Assembly (NCBI RefSeq): GCF_004143485.2
Contig: NZ_ML974131.1
Location: 1-64,000 of the forward strand
DNA from: Halorussus amylolyticus
Lineage (GTDB): Archaea > Halobacteriota > Halobacteria > Halobacteriales > Haladaptataceae
Reading direction: 5' to 3'
Length of the DNA: 64,000 nucleotides
In this document: piece after piece, positions 33,363 to 42,581 of the stretch
Numbering within the stretch: position 1 is the first letter of the stretch
Layout: every line of letters begins with the position of its first letter
Program-made: the position numbers and the translations under genes
The notes under the pieces: generated by a model
What the model was told of the DNA's origin: nothing
Seen by the model: the letters and a program-made list of their open reading frames with translations, nothing else
Databases searched by the model: none

Positions 33363-34481
33363 ATGGGTTCGAGCGACCCGCCCGTAGATGGTCCGTCGCT
33401 GGAGCGATTGCGCTCCGTGTTCCGCGTGTACGAGACTCGCCAAGAGGGCGAGCAACTGGTGTACTACGGCGAACCGCTGGTGGCTCAGGAGCGGCTCATG
33501 AAGACCGTGTGGCCGCTGTTTCGCGAGAACGGCTACGAGGTCACGCTCGGTGTCAGAACCGGCGAGTACGTCCTCGTGGCCGAACCCGCCGAGACGGGCA
33601 TCGACGGGATTCCGTGGACGAACGTCGTGCTGTTCGTCATGACGGTGGTCTCGACGCTGTACGCCGGTGCCGCGTGGTACCACGTCGATGTCGCCGCGAA
33701 TCCGCTCGGTCTCCTCGAAGCGTGGCCGTTCGCGGCCGCCGTCGTCGGCGTCCTGCTGACCCACGAACTCGGCCATTACGTGATGACTCGGTACCACGGC
33801 GTGGAAGCCAGTCTGCCGTACTTCATCCCGATGCCGACGCTCATCGGCACGATGGGCGCGGTCATCCGGATGAAAGGCCAGATGCCCGACCGCGAGGCGC
33901 TGTTCGACATCGGTGTCGCGGGGCCGATTGCGGGACTCGTCGCCACCATCGTCGTGACCGCAATCGGACTGCTGATGGGACCGATAGACGTTCCGGTCGA
34001 GGTCATCGACAGCGCGAACACCATCGAAGTCGAGTTCGGCTATCCGCCCCTGCTCGAACTCATCGCGTGGGCGGTGGGCCAGCCGATGGTGTACGACGAC
34101 CCCACAAAGGCGGTCAACCCGGTGGTCATCGGCGGGTGGGTCGGGATGTTCGTCACCTTCCTGAACCTCATCCCGGTGGGCCAACTCGACGGCGGTCACA
34201 TCGTCCGGGCGATGATGGGCGAACAGCAAGAGCGAGTTGCCGCGCTCGTCCCGGTCGCGCTGTTCGGTCTCGCGGCCTACGTCTTCTACGTCGAGCAGGT
34301 CAGCAACGCCTCGGTGCTCTGGGTGTTCTGGGGCCTGCTCGCGACGTGGGTCGCCTACGTCGGCCCGGCAAAACCCATCGACGACGAGGGGTTGGACACG
34401 CGCCGAAAGCTCGTCGGACTCCTGACGTTCGTGTTCGGCGTACTGTGTTTTACGCCGGTTCCCATCGAGATAATCGCGTAA
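33363..34481 (+). CDS. Site-2 protease family (M50) membrane metalloprotease
   Basis: A 372-residue integral membrane protein with the zinc-binding HELGH motif in TLLTHELGHYV-like sequence (VLLTHELGHYVMTRY, about residues 135-149) and the second ligand motif in NLIPVGQLDGGHI (about 269-281). Site-2 proteases cut within TM segments of signal proteins. The N-terminal ~75 residues form a soluble domain (YYGEPLVAQERLMKTVWPLF). The family in haloarchaea has few known substrates. ATG 33363 lies about 80 bp after the AEC gene with its own TTTATCAA promoter element. Confidence 0.92.
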   Translation: MGSSDPPVDGPSLERLRSVFRVYETRQEGEQLVYYGEPLVAQERLMKTVWPLFRENGYEVTLGVRTGEYVLVAEPAETGIDGIPWTNVVLFVMTVVSTLYAGAAWYHVDVAANPLGLLEAWPFAAAVVGVLLTHELGHYVMTRYHGVEASLPYFIPMPTLIGTMGAVIRMKGQMPDREALFDIGVAGPIAGLVATIVVTAIGLLMGPIDVPVEVIDSANTIEVEFGYPPLLELIAWAVGQPMVYDDPTKAVNPVVIGGWVGMFVTFLNLIPVGQLDGGHIVRAMMGEQQERVAALVPVALFGLAAYVFYVEQVSNASVLWVFWGLLATWVAYVGPAKPIDDEGLDTRRKLVGLLTFVFGVLCFTPVPIEIIA

Positions 34482-34692
34482 AGCGGTCGTTCTGATTCTT
34501 CTTAAGTGACTCTGTCTAGATGATAGATTCCCGAAGGCTTATCCTGTAAGCGTTGTAAATATGTGCCAGAGTTACAGCGTCGAGTATCGATACGAGAGTT
34601 GTACTCTCAGACCGAACAACGCTACGAAGAAACGACACGCACGGCCACGAATCGCGTACTCCGACCATAAAACAAGGGGTACGGGAGGAAAA

Positions 34693-34902
34693 ATGTCCGC
34701 TAACAAACGCATCCCCACGACCGAAGACACATGGAAAGAGTTGCACGAACTCAAAGAACCCGGACAGACCTTCGACGAACTCCTGACGGAACTGATTCAG
34801 GAGCATCGAGAGCGTCGGCTCGCCGAGCGAGCACGCGAAGTCCGCGAAGCCGACCGGGAGGAGCTAACGTCTCTCGATGAGCTACGAGATACTGCTGAGT
34901 GA
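34693..34902 (+). CDS. Antitoxin-like protein of a type II TA pair
   Basis: A 69-residue acidic/helical protein. An N-terminal RIPTTEDTWKELHELKEPGQ stretch is typical of VapB/RelB-like antitoxins (DUF7557-type) that bind DNA as ribbon-helix-helix or AbrB-like dimers, followed by TFDELLTELIQEHRERRLAE and a charged toxin-binding tail. ATG 34693 has GGGAGG at 34683-34688 and an ATAAAAC TATA about 26 bp upstream. It overlaps the toxin gene by 26 bp, the classical arrangement for coupled antitoxin-first cassettes. Confidence 0.82.
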   Translation: MSANKRIPTTEDTWKELHELKEPGQTFDELLTELIQEHRERRLAERAREVREADREELTSLDELRDTAE

Positions 34903-35164
34903 GGAGGCACGGGCCTTCTACACTTCCCTCGACGAGAAGAGCCAGCGAATCTGTGCCGAGACGCTCGGCTACCTCGAAGCGAATCCGTATCCCGGCCGCG
35001 GACAGGGCGACAAAAAGAAGCTGAAAGCCCAAGACGAGGAAATCTATCGGATACACGTCGGCCGAACGTACACCGCGTTCTACGTCGTCCTCGAAGCCGA
35101 GGGCGAGGTCCGCGTGACCGATTTGATGACTATCGAGGACGCCCATAAGGAGTACGGTCGGTAG
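34877..35164 (+). CDS. RelE/ParE-family toxin
   Basis: A 95-residue protein with RelE/ParE features: ILLSEEARAFYTSLDEKSQR at the N-terminus, a basic central region (GRGQGDKKKLKAQDEEIYRI) and the strand-forming VGRTYTAFYVVLEAEGEVRV ending IEDAHKEYGR. RelE toxins cleave mRNA on the ribosome, ParE inhibits gyrase; by pattern (R-I-H-V-G-R-T-Y-T) it is more RelE-like. Translation is coupled with the preceding antitoxin by a 26-bp overlap. It is followed by converging thiL with 15 bp between the stops. Confidence 0.88.
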   Translation: MSYEILLSEEARAFYTSLDEKSQRICAETLGYLEANPYPGRGQGDKKKLKAQDEEIYRIHVGRTYTAFYVVLEAEGEVRVTDLMTIEDAHKEYGR

Positions 35165-35179
35165 CACGACGGTGTTCGA

Positions 35180-36055
35180 CTACTCGCCGTGCGTGTACCC
35201 GCGGTCGGGCAATTCCTCGCCGTCCATCTCTACACCGTCCGCCGTCACCTCGCCAATCACCGAGATCGGCGTCGGCGACTCCTCTCGAACCCTTCCAAGT
35301 TCCGACTCCGGCACCGTGAACACCAGTTCGAAGTCCTCACCGAAGAACGTCGAGAGTTCCCTGATTTCCGCCTCGTTCTCCGCCACGTCGCGAACCGCCT
35401 CGTCCACCGGGAGCGCCGCTGATTCGACTGAAAATCCGCAGTCGCTCGCCTCCGCGAGTTGGTGGAGCGAGCGCGCGAGTCCGTCGCTCGAATCCATCAT
35501 CGCGGTGGCGTAGGGTGCGAGCGCCTGGCCCGCCCGGACTCGGGGTTCGAACCGAAACAGGTCGTTCGCGCGCTCGACCTCGCCGCGGTCGAACAGGCGG
35601 AGCGCCGCGGCGCTCCGCCCGAGCGTGCCCGTGACACACGCGAGGTCGCCCGCGCTCGCGCCCGACCGGAGGACCGGGTCGGCGGTCCGACCGAGCGCCG
35701 TGGTCGCGGTCGTGAACTCTCGGCTCTCGTCCAAATCGCCGCCGACGTACGACGCGCCGACCGCTTCGCACACGTCGCTCGCGCCTGCGACGAACGCTTC
35801 GAGTTCGTCGGCGTCGAACTCGGGTACGGCGTAGACGGCGACCGCGGCGGTCGCCTCGGCACCCATCGCGGCCACGTCCGACAGCGACGCGCCGACCGCG
35901 CGCCACCCCGCGGCGTACCGGGTCGTCCCGTCGGGGAAGTCGGTCGTCTCGTGGAGCATGTCGGTCGTGAGCACCTGCTCGCCGACGACCGCCGCGTCGT
36001 CGCCCGCGGCGGGGAGTCGGTCGGCGAGCAACGAGAGTGCGGCCCGCTCGTCCAT
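35180..36055 (-). CDS. thiL: Thiamine-monophosphate kinase
   Basis: A 291-residue PurM/ThiL-fold kinase making thiamine diphosphate from thiamine monophosphate. Motifs are GDDAAVV (about 18-24), TTDMLHETTDFP (about 29-40), WRAVGASLSDVAAMGAEA (about 51-68), GGDLDES (about 104-110), MDSSDGLARSLHQLA (about 192-206) and GEDFELVFTVP (about 243-253). ATG 36055 is chosen for the canonical DERAALSLLADRLP start. It is divergent from pyrH across about 105 bp carrying a CTTAAGG element. A monocistronic vitamin gene. Confidence 0.94.
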   Translation of the reverse strand: MDERAALSLLADRLPAAGDDAAVVGEQVLTTDMLHETTDFPDGTTRYAAGWRAVGASLSDVAAMGAEATAAVAVYAVPEFDADELEAFVAGASDVCEAVGASYVGGDLDESREFTTATTALGRTADPVLRSGASAGDLACVTGTLGRSAAALRLFDRGEVERANDLFRFEPRVRAGQALAPYATAMMDSSDGLARSLHQLAEASDCGFSVESAALPVDEAVRDVAENEAEIRELSTFFGEDFELVFTVPESELGRVREESPTPISVIGEVTADGVEMDGEELPDRGYTHGE

Positions 36056-36161
36056 GTCCGGGAATCGACGGCCCGGCGTGAAAGTTCTCCGGTCTCGTTC
36101 CGGGGGCCGGTCCCCGAAGTTGGCAACCCTTAAGGCCGCGTCCGGGCTACTCGCCGACAGA

Positions 36162-36887
36162 ATGAAAGTAGTCGTCTCCATCGGCGGGAGCGTCCTCGCG
36201 CCGGACCTCGGCTCCGAGCGGGTCAGCGACCACGCCGACGTAATCGAGTCCCTCGCCGACGAGGGATGCACGGTCGGAACCGTCGTCGGCGGCGGCGGGG
36301 TCGCCCGCGAGTACATCGGTGCGGCGCGCGACCTCGGCGCGAACGAAATCGAACTCGACGACATCGGCATCGACGTGACGCGACTCAACGCTCGCCTGCT
36401 CATCGCCGCGCTCGGCGAGGGGGCCGCCCCGAGCCCGCCCGAGGACTACGAATCGGCGGGGGCCGCGATGCACCGCGGCGACATCGCGGTTATGGGCGGG
36501 GTCACGCCGGGCCAGACCACCGACGCCGTGAGCGCGGCCCTCGCGGAGTACACCAACGCCGACCTGCTCGTCTACGCCACGAGCGTCCCCGGCGTGTTCA
36601 GCGACGACCCGAACGAGACCGACGACGCCACCCGATACGACGAACTCACCGCGGGCGAACTCGTGGACGTCATCGCGGGCATCGAGATGACCGCGGGGAG
36701 TTCCGCCCCGGTGGACCTGCTCGCCGCCAAACTCATCGAGCGGTCGGGTGTGCGCACCATCGTCCTCGACGGCACCGAACCCGAGCGCATCGCCGACGCG
36801 GTCCGGTTCGGCGAACACGACGGCACCGACATCATCCCCGAGGGCACCGCCGACGGGATGACCTACTGGGCGAGCGACGAACGATGA
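36162..36887 (+). CDS. pyrH: Uridylate kinase, archaeal type
   Basis: A 241-residue amino-acid-kinase-fold UMP kinase (UMP to UDP). The N-terminal KVVVSIGGSVLAPD phosphate-binding loop, VGGGGVAREYI (about 42-52) and YATSVPGVFSDDPN (about 138-151) are diagnostic, followed by IEMTAGSSAPVDLLAAKLIE. Archaeal UMP kinases lack the GTP regulation of the bacterial enzymes. The gene overlaps lysS by ATGA (36884-36887), so the two are translationally coupled. The CTTAAGG near 36129 may be the TATA of this unit. Confidence 0.94.
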   Translation: MKVVVSIGGSVLAPDLGSERVSDHADVIESLADEGCTVGTVVGGGGVAREYIGAARDLGANEIELDDIGIDVTRLNARLLIAALGEGAAPSPPEDYESAGAAMHRGDIAVMGGVTPGQTTDAVSAALAEYTNADLLVYATSVPGVFSDDPNETDDATRYDELTAGELVDVIAGIEMTAGSSAPVDLLAAKLIERSGVRTIVLDGTEPERIADAVRFGEHDGTDIIPEGTADGMTYWASDER

Positions 36888-38677
36888 GCGACCCCGAGAT
36901 GCACCCCGACGACGACCCGTACGTCCTGCAGGGACCCCAACCCCACCCGTTCTGGGCCGAATCCGTCGCCGAAAAGATTCTGGACCGCGTGGACGACCAC
37001 CCCGACCGCGACCCCGACGACCCCATCGTCATCAAGGGCGGCATCTCGCCGTCCGGAGTCCCGCACCTCGGCAACATGAACGAAATCGTGCGGGGCTACT
37101 TCGTCGCCGAGGCCCTCCGCGAGCGAGGCCGAGCGGTCCGGCAGGTGTTCACCGCCGACGACCGCGACCCGCTCCGGAAACTCCCGCGAAAGCTGGCGGA
37201 CCTCGACGGCAATGTCGTGGACTTGGGCGAGGTCAACGCCGGAGCTTTGGGGCGAAACCTCGGCAAGCCGTACACCGCGATTCCCGACCCGTTCGGGTGC
37301 TGTGACTCGTACGGCGAGCACTTCTCGAACCTCATCGAGCGGAGCGCCGAAGTGCTCGGCATCCCGGTCGAGATGGTGTCGAACACCGAACTCTACGAGT
37401 CGGGCGAGTTCGACGACGCGACCCGGTATCTGCTCAAAAATCGCGAGCAGGCCCGCGACGTTCTGGGCGAGTATCAGGACAAAGTGGACGGCGACTACGT
37501 TCCGTTCAATCCCATCTGCGAGGAGTGCGGCAAAATCACCGAGACCGTGACGGGTGTAGACCTCGACGCGGGCACTGTCGAGTACGTCTGCACCGACATG
37601 GAGGCTGGCGACCAGACCATCGACGGCTGTGGTCACGAGGGCACCGCCACGTTCCGCGAGGGAAAGCTCCCGTGGCGCTTCGAGTGGCCCGCCCAGTGGC
37701 GCGTCCTCGGCGTGGACCACGAACCGTTCGGCAAGGACCACGCCGAAGGCTCGTGGCCGAGCGGCGCGGACATCGCCCGGAACGTCTTCGGGGACGTGCC
37801 TCCGGTGCCGATGGCCTACGAGTGGTTCACGCTCGACGGCCAGCCGTTCTCGTCGTCGTCGGGCCACGTCATCATGGTCCAAGACACCCTGAAGCTCCTC
37901 GAACCCGAAGTCCTCCGGTACTTCTTCACGAAGGACCCGAGCAAGGCGCGGGACTTCAGCATCGAGCATCTCGACCAGTTAGTGGACGAGTTCGACGGCT
38001 TCGAGCGGGCGTTCTTCGGCGAGGACGACGCCGACGAAACGGACGCCGACATCGCGGCGGCCGCGTACCCGCCCGTGATTCGGCCGACCGTGGCCGCGCG
38101 GTTCGACGCCGAGGGAGCGCCGATTTCGAACCCCGAGCGAGCGAGCGTCTCCGTCACCGACGCCGACTCTCGGGACCGACTCGACGCGCTCGCCGAGGAC
38201 ACCTTCCGGGAGCGAATCCGGCTTCCGTACACCTTCGCCGCGGTTCTCGGGATGACCGACGACCCCGCGCTCCGGGAGGAAATCGCGCGCCGGGAAGGTC
38301 ACGTCCCCGACGACGCGCCCGAGTGGGTCACGGAGTTCGCGCTCTCTCGCGTCTCGCGTGCGAGAGAGTGGGCGCGCAGGACGGGCAACGAGTTCGACTA
38401 CGACCTCAAGCGAACCGAGATGCCCGACGTTGACCTCGACGCCGAAACCGAGGTCGCGCTCGACGAACTCGCCGACTTCATCGAGGCGGGTCACGCTCCC
38501 GACGAGATTCAGGGCGAGATTTACGAGTCCGCCAAGCGCCACGACATCGACGTGGGCGAGTTCTTCTCGGTCGGCTATCGGCTCTTTTTCGACGACGACC
38601 AGGGACCGAAGCTCGGGCCGTTCCTCGCCAAGCTCGACCGCGAGTTCGTGCTCGCTCGGCTTCGACGCGAGGGATAA
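36884..38677 (+). CDS. lysS: Lysyl-tRNA synthetase, class I
   Basis: A 597-residue class I LysRS, the archaeal/spirochaete form unrelated to bacterial class II LysRS. The HIGH-box equivalent is in ISPSGVPHLGNMNE (about 51-64). Zn-binding cysteines occur in ICEECGKITE and the later CGHEGT, and the KMSKS equivalent is the Ser-rich GQPFSSSSGHVI (about 322-333). It charges tRNA-Lys. The ATG overlaps the pyrH stop by 4 nt. The C-terminal anticodon-binding helical domain is complete, length normal. Confidence 0.96.
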   Translation: MSDPEMHPDDDPYVLQGPQPHPFWAESVAEKILDRVDDHPDRDPDDPIVIKGGISPSGVPHLGNMNEIVRGYFVAEALRERGRAVRQVFTADDRDPLRKLPRKLADLDGNVVDLGEVNAGALGRNLGKPYTAIPDPFGCCDSYGEHFSNLIERSAEVLGIPVEMVSNTELYESGEFDDATRYLLKNREQARDVLGEYQDKVDGDYVPFNPICEECGKITETVTGVDLDAGTVEYVCTDMEAGDQTIDGCGHEGTATFREGKLPWRFEWPAQWRVLGVDHEPFGKDHAEGSWPSGADIARNVFGDVPPVPMAYEWFTLDGQPFSSSSGHVIMVQDTLKLLEPEVLRYFFTKDPSKARDFSIEHLDQLVDEFDGFERAFFGEDDADETDADIAAAAYPPVIRPTVAARFDAEGAPISNPERASVSVTDADSRDRLDALAEDTFRERIRLPYTFAAVLGMTDDPALREEIARREGHVPDDAPEWVTEFALSRVSRAREWARRTGNEFDYDLKRTEMPDVDLDAETEVALDELADFIEAGHAPDEIQGEIYESAKRHDIDVGEFFSVGYRLFFDDDQGPKLGPFLAKLDREFVLARLRREG

Positions 38678-38833
38678 GTCCCTTTTGGCGAAAGGCTCAT
38701 CTTCGCTCGCACCCAACTAGTAAGCGCTCACTAGCGTCGGGAAACGACAGCATAACAAAGTGACCTGCGCCGTTACTCGACGTGTGAAGTCGGCCGACGA
38801 GCCGTCGTCGGCGCGACCGAACGGAGCGTTACT

Positions 38834-39148
38834 ATGGCCCTAATCGAACTCAACCTCGAGAAACCCGCTCTGAAGCGGGTCGAAACAGGAGAAGCGCCCA
38901 CCAGAGAAGAACGAAGCGTCACCGTCGAGACCGAGACGGACTCGACGGAGACGGCCACCGAGACCGAATCCGAATCGACCGAGGAGGAAGCGTCGAGCGG
39001 CCGCGGTCGCGCCCGACGGTACGGCCGTCGGCTCGCAATTCTCGGCGGAACCGCCGCCGGTGTCGCGGCCGCCCGGAAGATTCGCCAGCGCCGGAACAAG
39101 TCGTCCGAACAGCAGGAACTCGAAGAAGACTGGCAGACCGCGGAGTAG
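38834..39148 (+). CDS. Small acidic/basic protein of unknown function
   Basis: A 104-residue protein. The first part is extremely acidic and Thr-rich (VETETDSTETATETESESTE), then comes a basic stretch RGRARRYGRRLAILGGTAAG with a weak hydrophobic segment (LAILGGTAAGVAAA), and an acidic glutamine-rich tail. It might associate with the membrane peripherally or as a single short span. No family is recognised. ATG 38834 is preferred; TATA-like GTTACTATGG sits too close to decide, so the promoter is unclear. Confidence 0.6.
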   Translation: MALIELNLEKPALKRVETGEAPTREERSVTVETETDSTETATETESESTEEEASSGRGRARRYGRRLAILGGTAAGVAAARKIRQRRNKSSEQQELEEDWQTAE

Positions 39149-39260
39149 CCCGCCGGATTGCAGAGTCGTTCGACACACCGCAGCGCAGTCCGATACACCG
39201 CGGCGGGTCCCCGTCCGCGTTCCCAAACGCATTTGACCGCCGCGTCCTTTCTTTCACCCG

Positions 39261-41069
39261 ATGAACGAGACGCTCGTGTGGGTCCTCATCGGTCTCTCGC
39301 TCTACTGGTTCGGAGTCCTCGCGCTCAAGTCGCGCGGCCTCCTCCCCTCCTACATCGGGACGCAGGGACCGATTCTGACCATCCACACCCAGCGCGGCAA
39401 GAAGCTTCTGGACCGGCTCGCTCGGCCGAAGCGATTCTGGCGCGCGTGGGGGAACTTCGGTCTCGGCATCGCGCTCGTGGTGATGGTCGGCACGTTCCTG
39501 CTGTTGGTCTTGCAGGCCGTCGCCGTCATTCGAAACCCTCCGCCAGCGTCTGCCGTGACCCAACCTCGGAACGTCCTCGTGATTCCGGGCGTGAACGAGT
39601 TCCTCCCGCTGTCGGTCGCGCCGGAAATCCTGTTCGGCCTGCTCGTCGGTCTCGTGGTGCACGAGGGCGGCCACGGTCTGATGTGCCGAGTCGAGGACAT
39701 CGAAATCAAGTCGATGGGGTTGGCGGCGCTGGCGATTCTCCCCATCGGCGCGTTCGTGGAACCCGACGAGGACAACCGCCGAGACACCGACCGCGGGGGC
39801 CAGAGTCGGATGTTCGCGGCGGGCGTCACCAACAACTTCGCGGTCACGCTGGTGGTGTTCCTCGCGCTCTTCGGCCCGGTCGTCGGCTCTATCGGCGTCG
39901 CACCGGGTGCGGCGGTGGGCGGGGTCATGCCCGGGTCGGCCGCGGAGAACGCCGGCCTCGACGCGGGCGACAGAATCGTCCAAGTCGGCGACACCTCCAT
40001 CGAGTCGAACGCCGACCTCGACGCCGCGCTCTCCCGGTCGGGCGACGAAACCGTCTCGGTGACGCTCGCTGGCGGCGACACCCGGGAACTGGAACGGTCG
40101 CTCCTCGTGACCGACTTCCACCCCGACTCGCCGTTCGAGTCGATACTCTCGGTTGACCCCGAAAATCCCACGACCATCGCGGCGGTCAACGGCACCGAGG
40201 TCCGCACCGAAGAGGCGTTCCGGCAGGCGGTCGCCGACCGGAAGCTGGCGACCATAACGAACGACTCGGGCGGGTCGGAAACCGGGGCGGTCGGCGCACT
40301 GGCGACGGTGCAAGCCGACGGACCCGGCGACGACGCCGGACTCCCGGCGGGCGAGTCGGTCGTCATCACCGAAATCGACGGCGAGCGCGTCCTCAACGGG
40401 TCGGACCTGAGCGACACCCTCGACCGGTACGACCCCGGCGACACCGCGACCGTCGAGGCGTCCGTGAACGGGACGCTCGACTCCTACGACGTGACGCTCG
40501 GCGAAGGCGACGACGGGGGTGCAATCGTCGGCATCCTCGTTGCAGAGGGCACCAGCGGCGTGACGCTCAACAGCTTCGGGGTTCGGCTCTACCCCGCGGG
40601 GCAGTTCCTCGGCCTGCTCGGGGGCGACTTCGGTGCCCTCGCTGGCGGAACTATCGTCGGCCCGATAGCGTCGTTCCTCACCGGTATGTTCGGCGTGCTG
40701 TTGCTCCCGTTTTCGAGCGTCTCGCTCGGCGCGTCGTACAACTTCGCGGGGTTCGTCGGGTCGAACAGCGCCTTCTTCGTCGCGGAGGGCGGGCCGCTCT
40801 CGTTCCTCGGGACCGGCGCGCTGTTCCTGCTCGCGAACCTTCTGTTCTGGACGGGGTGGATAAATCTCAACCTCGGCTTCTTCAACTGCATCCCGGCGTT
40901 CCCGCTCGACGGCGGCCACATCCTCCGGATGGGCGTCGAGGCGATAATCTCGCGGCTCCCGACCGACCAGGGCCGACAGCTAACCACGATGGTCACGACG
41001 GCTGTCGGACTGCTGATGTTGATGAGTCTGCTGTTGATGGTGTTCGGGCCGCAGTTGCTGGCGGGGTAG
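39261..41069 (+). CDS. Site-2 protease (M50) with PDZ domains
   Basis: A 602-residue multi-pass metalloprotease. The Zn motif is in GLVVHEGGHGLM (HEGGH variant of HExxH, about 132-143) and the distal ligand motif in NCIPAFPLDGGHILRMG (about 540-556). Between them are PDZ-like regions (GGVMPGSAAENAGLDAGDRI near 222-241 and a second around DGPGDDAGLPAGESVVITEI). PDZ domains often gate RseP-like S2P proteases. A second, PDZ-less S2P lies at 33363-34481. The stop (41067-41069) abuts the converging hypothetical gene without a gap. Confidence 0.92.
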   Translation: MNETLVWVLIGLSLYWFGVLALKSRGLLPSYIGTQGPILTIHTQRGKKLLDRLARPKRFWRAWGNFGLGIALVVMVGTFLLLVLQAVAVIRNPPPASAVTQPRNVLVIPGVNEFLPLSVAPEILFGLLVGLVVHEGGHGLMCRVEDIEIKSMGLAALAILPIGAFVEPDEDNRRDTDRGGQSRMFAAGVTNNFAVTLVVFLALFGPVVGSIGVAPGAAVGGVMPGSAAENAGLDAGDRIVQVGDTSIESNADLDAALSRSGDETVSVTLAGGDTRELERSLLVTDFHPDSPFESILSVDPENPTTIAAVNGTEVRTEEAFRQAVADRKLATITNDSGGSETGAVGALATVQADGPGDDAGLPAGESVVITEIDGERVLNGSDLSDTLDRYDPGDTATVEASVNGTLDSYDVTLGEGDDGGAIVGILVAEGTSGVTLNSFGVRLYPAGQFLGLLGGDFGALAGGTIVGPIASFLTGMFGVLLLPFSSVSLGASYNFAGFVGSNSAFFVAEGGPLSFLGTGALFLLANLLFWTGWINLNLGFFNCIPAFPLDGGHILRMGVEAIISRLPTDQGRQLTTMVTTAVGLLMLMSLLLMVFGPQLLAG

Positions 41070-41687
41070 CTACGACGAAATTCGTAACACCGTTCCGGAA
41101 TCGAAATCCACGACGACGGAGAACGCCTCGGCGTCCGAGTGTTCGAATCGGACGACTGCTTCGTCAGGTACGTACGACGGCGTCGGCCGCTCGGCGATTA
41201 CCGAGTCATTTTCCTCGTCGTCGCGAACGGTGAACGTCGTCGTATTTTCGTCCGTCCCGGCGCTCGTTTCGTTCGCCCCGCTGACCGACACGCTCACGCT
41301 TTGGTTCGCATCGAACTTTCGAATCGGCTCGACGGAACTCTCGTAGTCGTGGCCGTCGAGTCGTTCCTGAACGGTACTGTTCGCGACTGCTGTTTCCCGC
41401 GCTCGGTCGCGCTCCGATTCAGAGAGCGGACGATTTTCCGCGACGGAGACCTCGATGGCGTCCGGATTGGCTTCGAACTCGACGGTCTCGACCGCCGAGG
41501 TGTCGTTGAGAATTGTCACGTTCGTCTCGTCGCCAGAGTAGGTGAGCTTCTCGCCTTCGAACGCGAACTCGGAGGCGGGGTCGTCCGACGCCGGAGCGGT
41601 AACTCCGACGGCGACTCCGAGACCCGCCAATCCGACCCCGAGAACTGCGAGTCCCACGACGATTCCGATTTCGCTCGCGCTGGCCAT
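41070..41687 (-). CDS. Membrane-anchored extracytoplasmic protein of unknown function
   Basis: A 205-residue protein with a single N-terminal hydrophobic helix (IGIVVGLAVLGVGLAGLGVA, residues 7-26) that may be a signal anchor. It is followed by an acidic, beta-rich ectodomain with several N-x-S/T glycosylation sequons (NVT, NDT, NST, NQS, NET, NTT). No enzyme motif is visible. It begins a set of unknown surface-type proteins (41-44 kb). ATG 41687 with AT-rich sequence CATTATGCG upstream is the likely start; the gene is transcribed away from the HTH membrane regulator. Confidence 0.7.
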   Translation of the reverse strand: MASASEIGIVVGLAVLGVGLAGLGVAVGVTAPASDDPASEFAFEGEKLTYSGDETNVTILNDTSAVETVEFEANPDAIEVSVAENRPLSESERDRARETAVANSTVQERLDGHDYESSVEPIRKFDANQSVSVSVSGANETSAGTDENTTTFTVRDDEENDSVIAERPTPSYVPDEAVVRFEHSDAEAFSVVVDFDSGTVLRISS

Positions 41688-41820
41688 GTCCGTACATTAT
41701 GCGAAAGACCGGATATACGTTTGGCGTGAAACCGCTCGAAACCGGTTCCAAACGCGTTTCACGCGTTTTTCACCGCTAAAAATGGAGGATATTATAAGCT
41801 TCTGGGCAGGACAGTTCGAT

Positions 41821-42432
41821 ATGGATCTGGGCTCGCTCCGAAGGCAACGACTCCTCGCGGCCGTCATCTGCGTTATCTCGTCGTTCGTTCTCACGATTCA
41901 GCTAATCAGCCCGACGTCGGTCGTGGTCTCGGTCGACGGGACCACCACTGAGATATCCGAGTTTGCGGGTGTGTTCACGTATCAAGACGTTCTGGTTCTC
42001 GTCGCGGCGGCGGTTCTGCTGGGGGGCAGCGGGATGTACTTAATCGGAGACTGGCGGCGGTCGCAGACGAGACTCGACATCGACGCGGACGAGAGACCGG
42101 GGCGACCGTCGGCGTCGTCTCACCGGAACTCGGCGACACCGACCGCGGCAGGGACAACACCCATCGCGGCAGGCCCGAACGCGCGCACGAACGTCGAACC
42201 GACCGACGCCCGCCTCGAAGAGTGGGAAACCACCGCGGAACAGCTCTCGAACAACGAACGCGAAGTGTACGAGGCGGTGCTCGGAGCCGACGGCACTCGT
42301 CCCCAGAGCGAAATCGTCGAGGAGACCGACCTCTCGAAGGCGACGGTCAGCCGGACGCTGGACAACTTAGAGACCAAGAATCTGGTCGAACGCAAGCGGC
42401 GCGGTATGGGTAACGTCATCACGCTTCTGTAG
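41821..42432 (+). CDS. Membrane-bound winged-helix regulator (DUF7343-like)
   Basis: A 203-residue protein with two N-terminal TM helices (about 10-30 and 50-70), a flexible Ser/Pro/Ala linker, and a C-terminal wHTH: LSNNEREVYEAVLGADGTRP, then the recognition helix LSKATVSRTLDNLETKNLVE and wing RRGMGNVITLL. It resembles haloarchaeal membrane-tethered transcription regulators. ATG 41821 is chosen because ATTATAAGC at 41791-41799 would give a leaderless transcript there; an upstream in-frame ATG at 41782 adds 13 residues. Regulation of the neighbouring secreted proteins is an inference from context. Confidence 0.8.
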   Translation: MDLGSLRRQRLLAAVICVISSFVLTIQLISPTSVVVSVDGTTTEISEFAGVFTYQDVLVLVAAAVLLGGSGMYLIGDWRRSQTRLDIDADERPGRPSASSHRNSATPTAAGTTPIAAGPNARTNVEPTDARLEEWETTAEQLSNNEREVYEAVLGADGTRPQSEIVEETDLSKATVSRTLDNLETKNLVERKRRGMGNVITLL

Positions 42433-42581
42433 GCGAAAAGCCGCCGAAACAGCTGTTTCACCCGGTTTTGCTGGCGTTTCCAACGAACGACTATGTGGTC
42501 TTTCACGCAACGTGTACTCAACGCAGTTCGGGCGATTCCCCCGGACGCGGTCGGAACGTCGCTCGAACGCGGAGACTGGAC

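Noticed and set aside
34561-34692. N-terminal extension of the RelB-like antitoxin to an upstream ATG
   Set aside because: It would add 44 unconserved residues across the promoter; TATA and GGGAGG fit the ATG at 34693.
38919-40919. A 666-codon frame opposite the PDZ site-2 protease
   Set aside because: Arg/Glu/Asp-rich shadow composition; the protease on the plus strand has HEGGH and LDGGH motifs.
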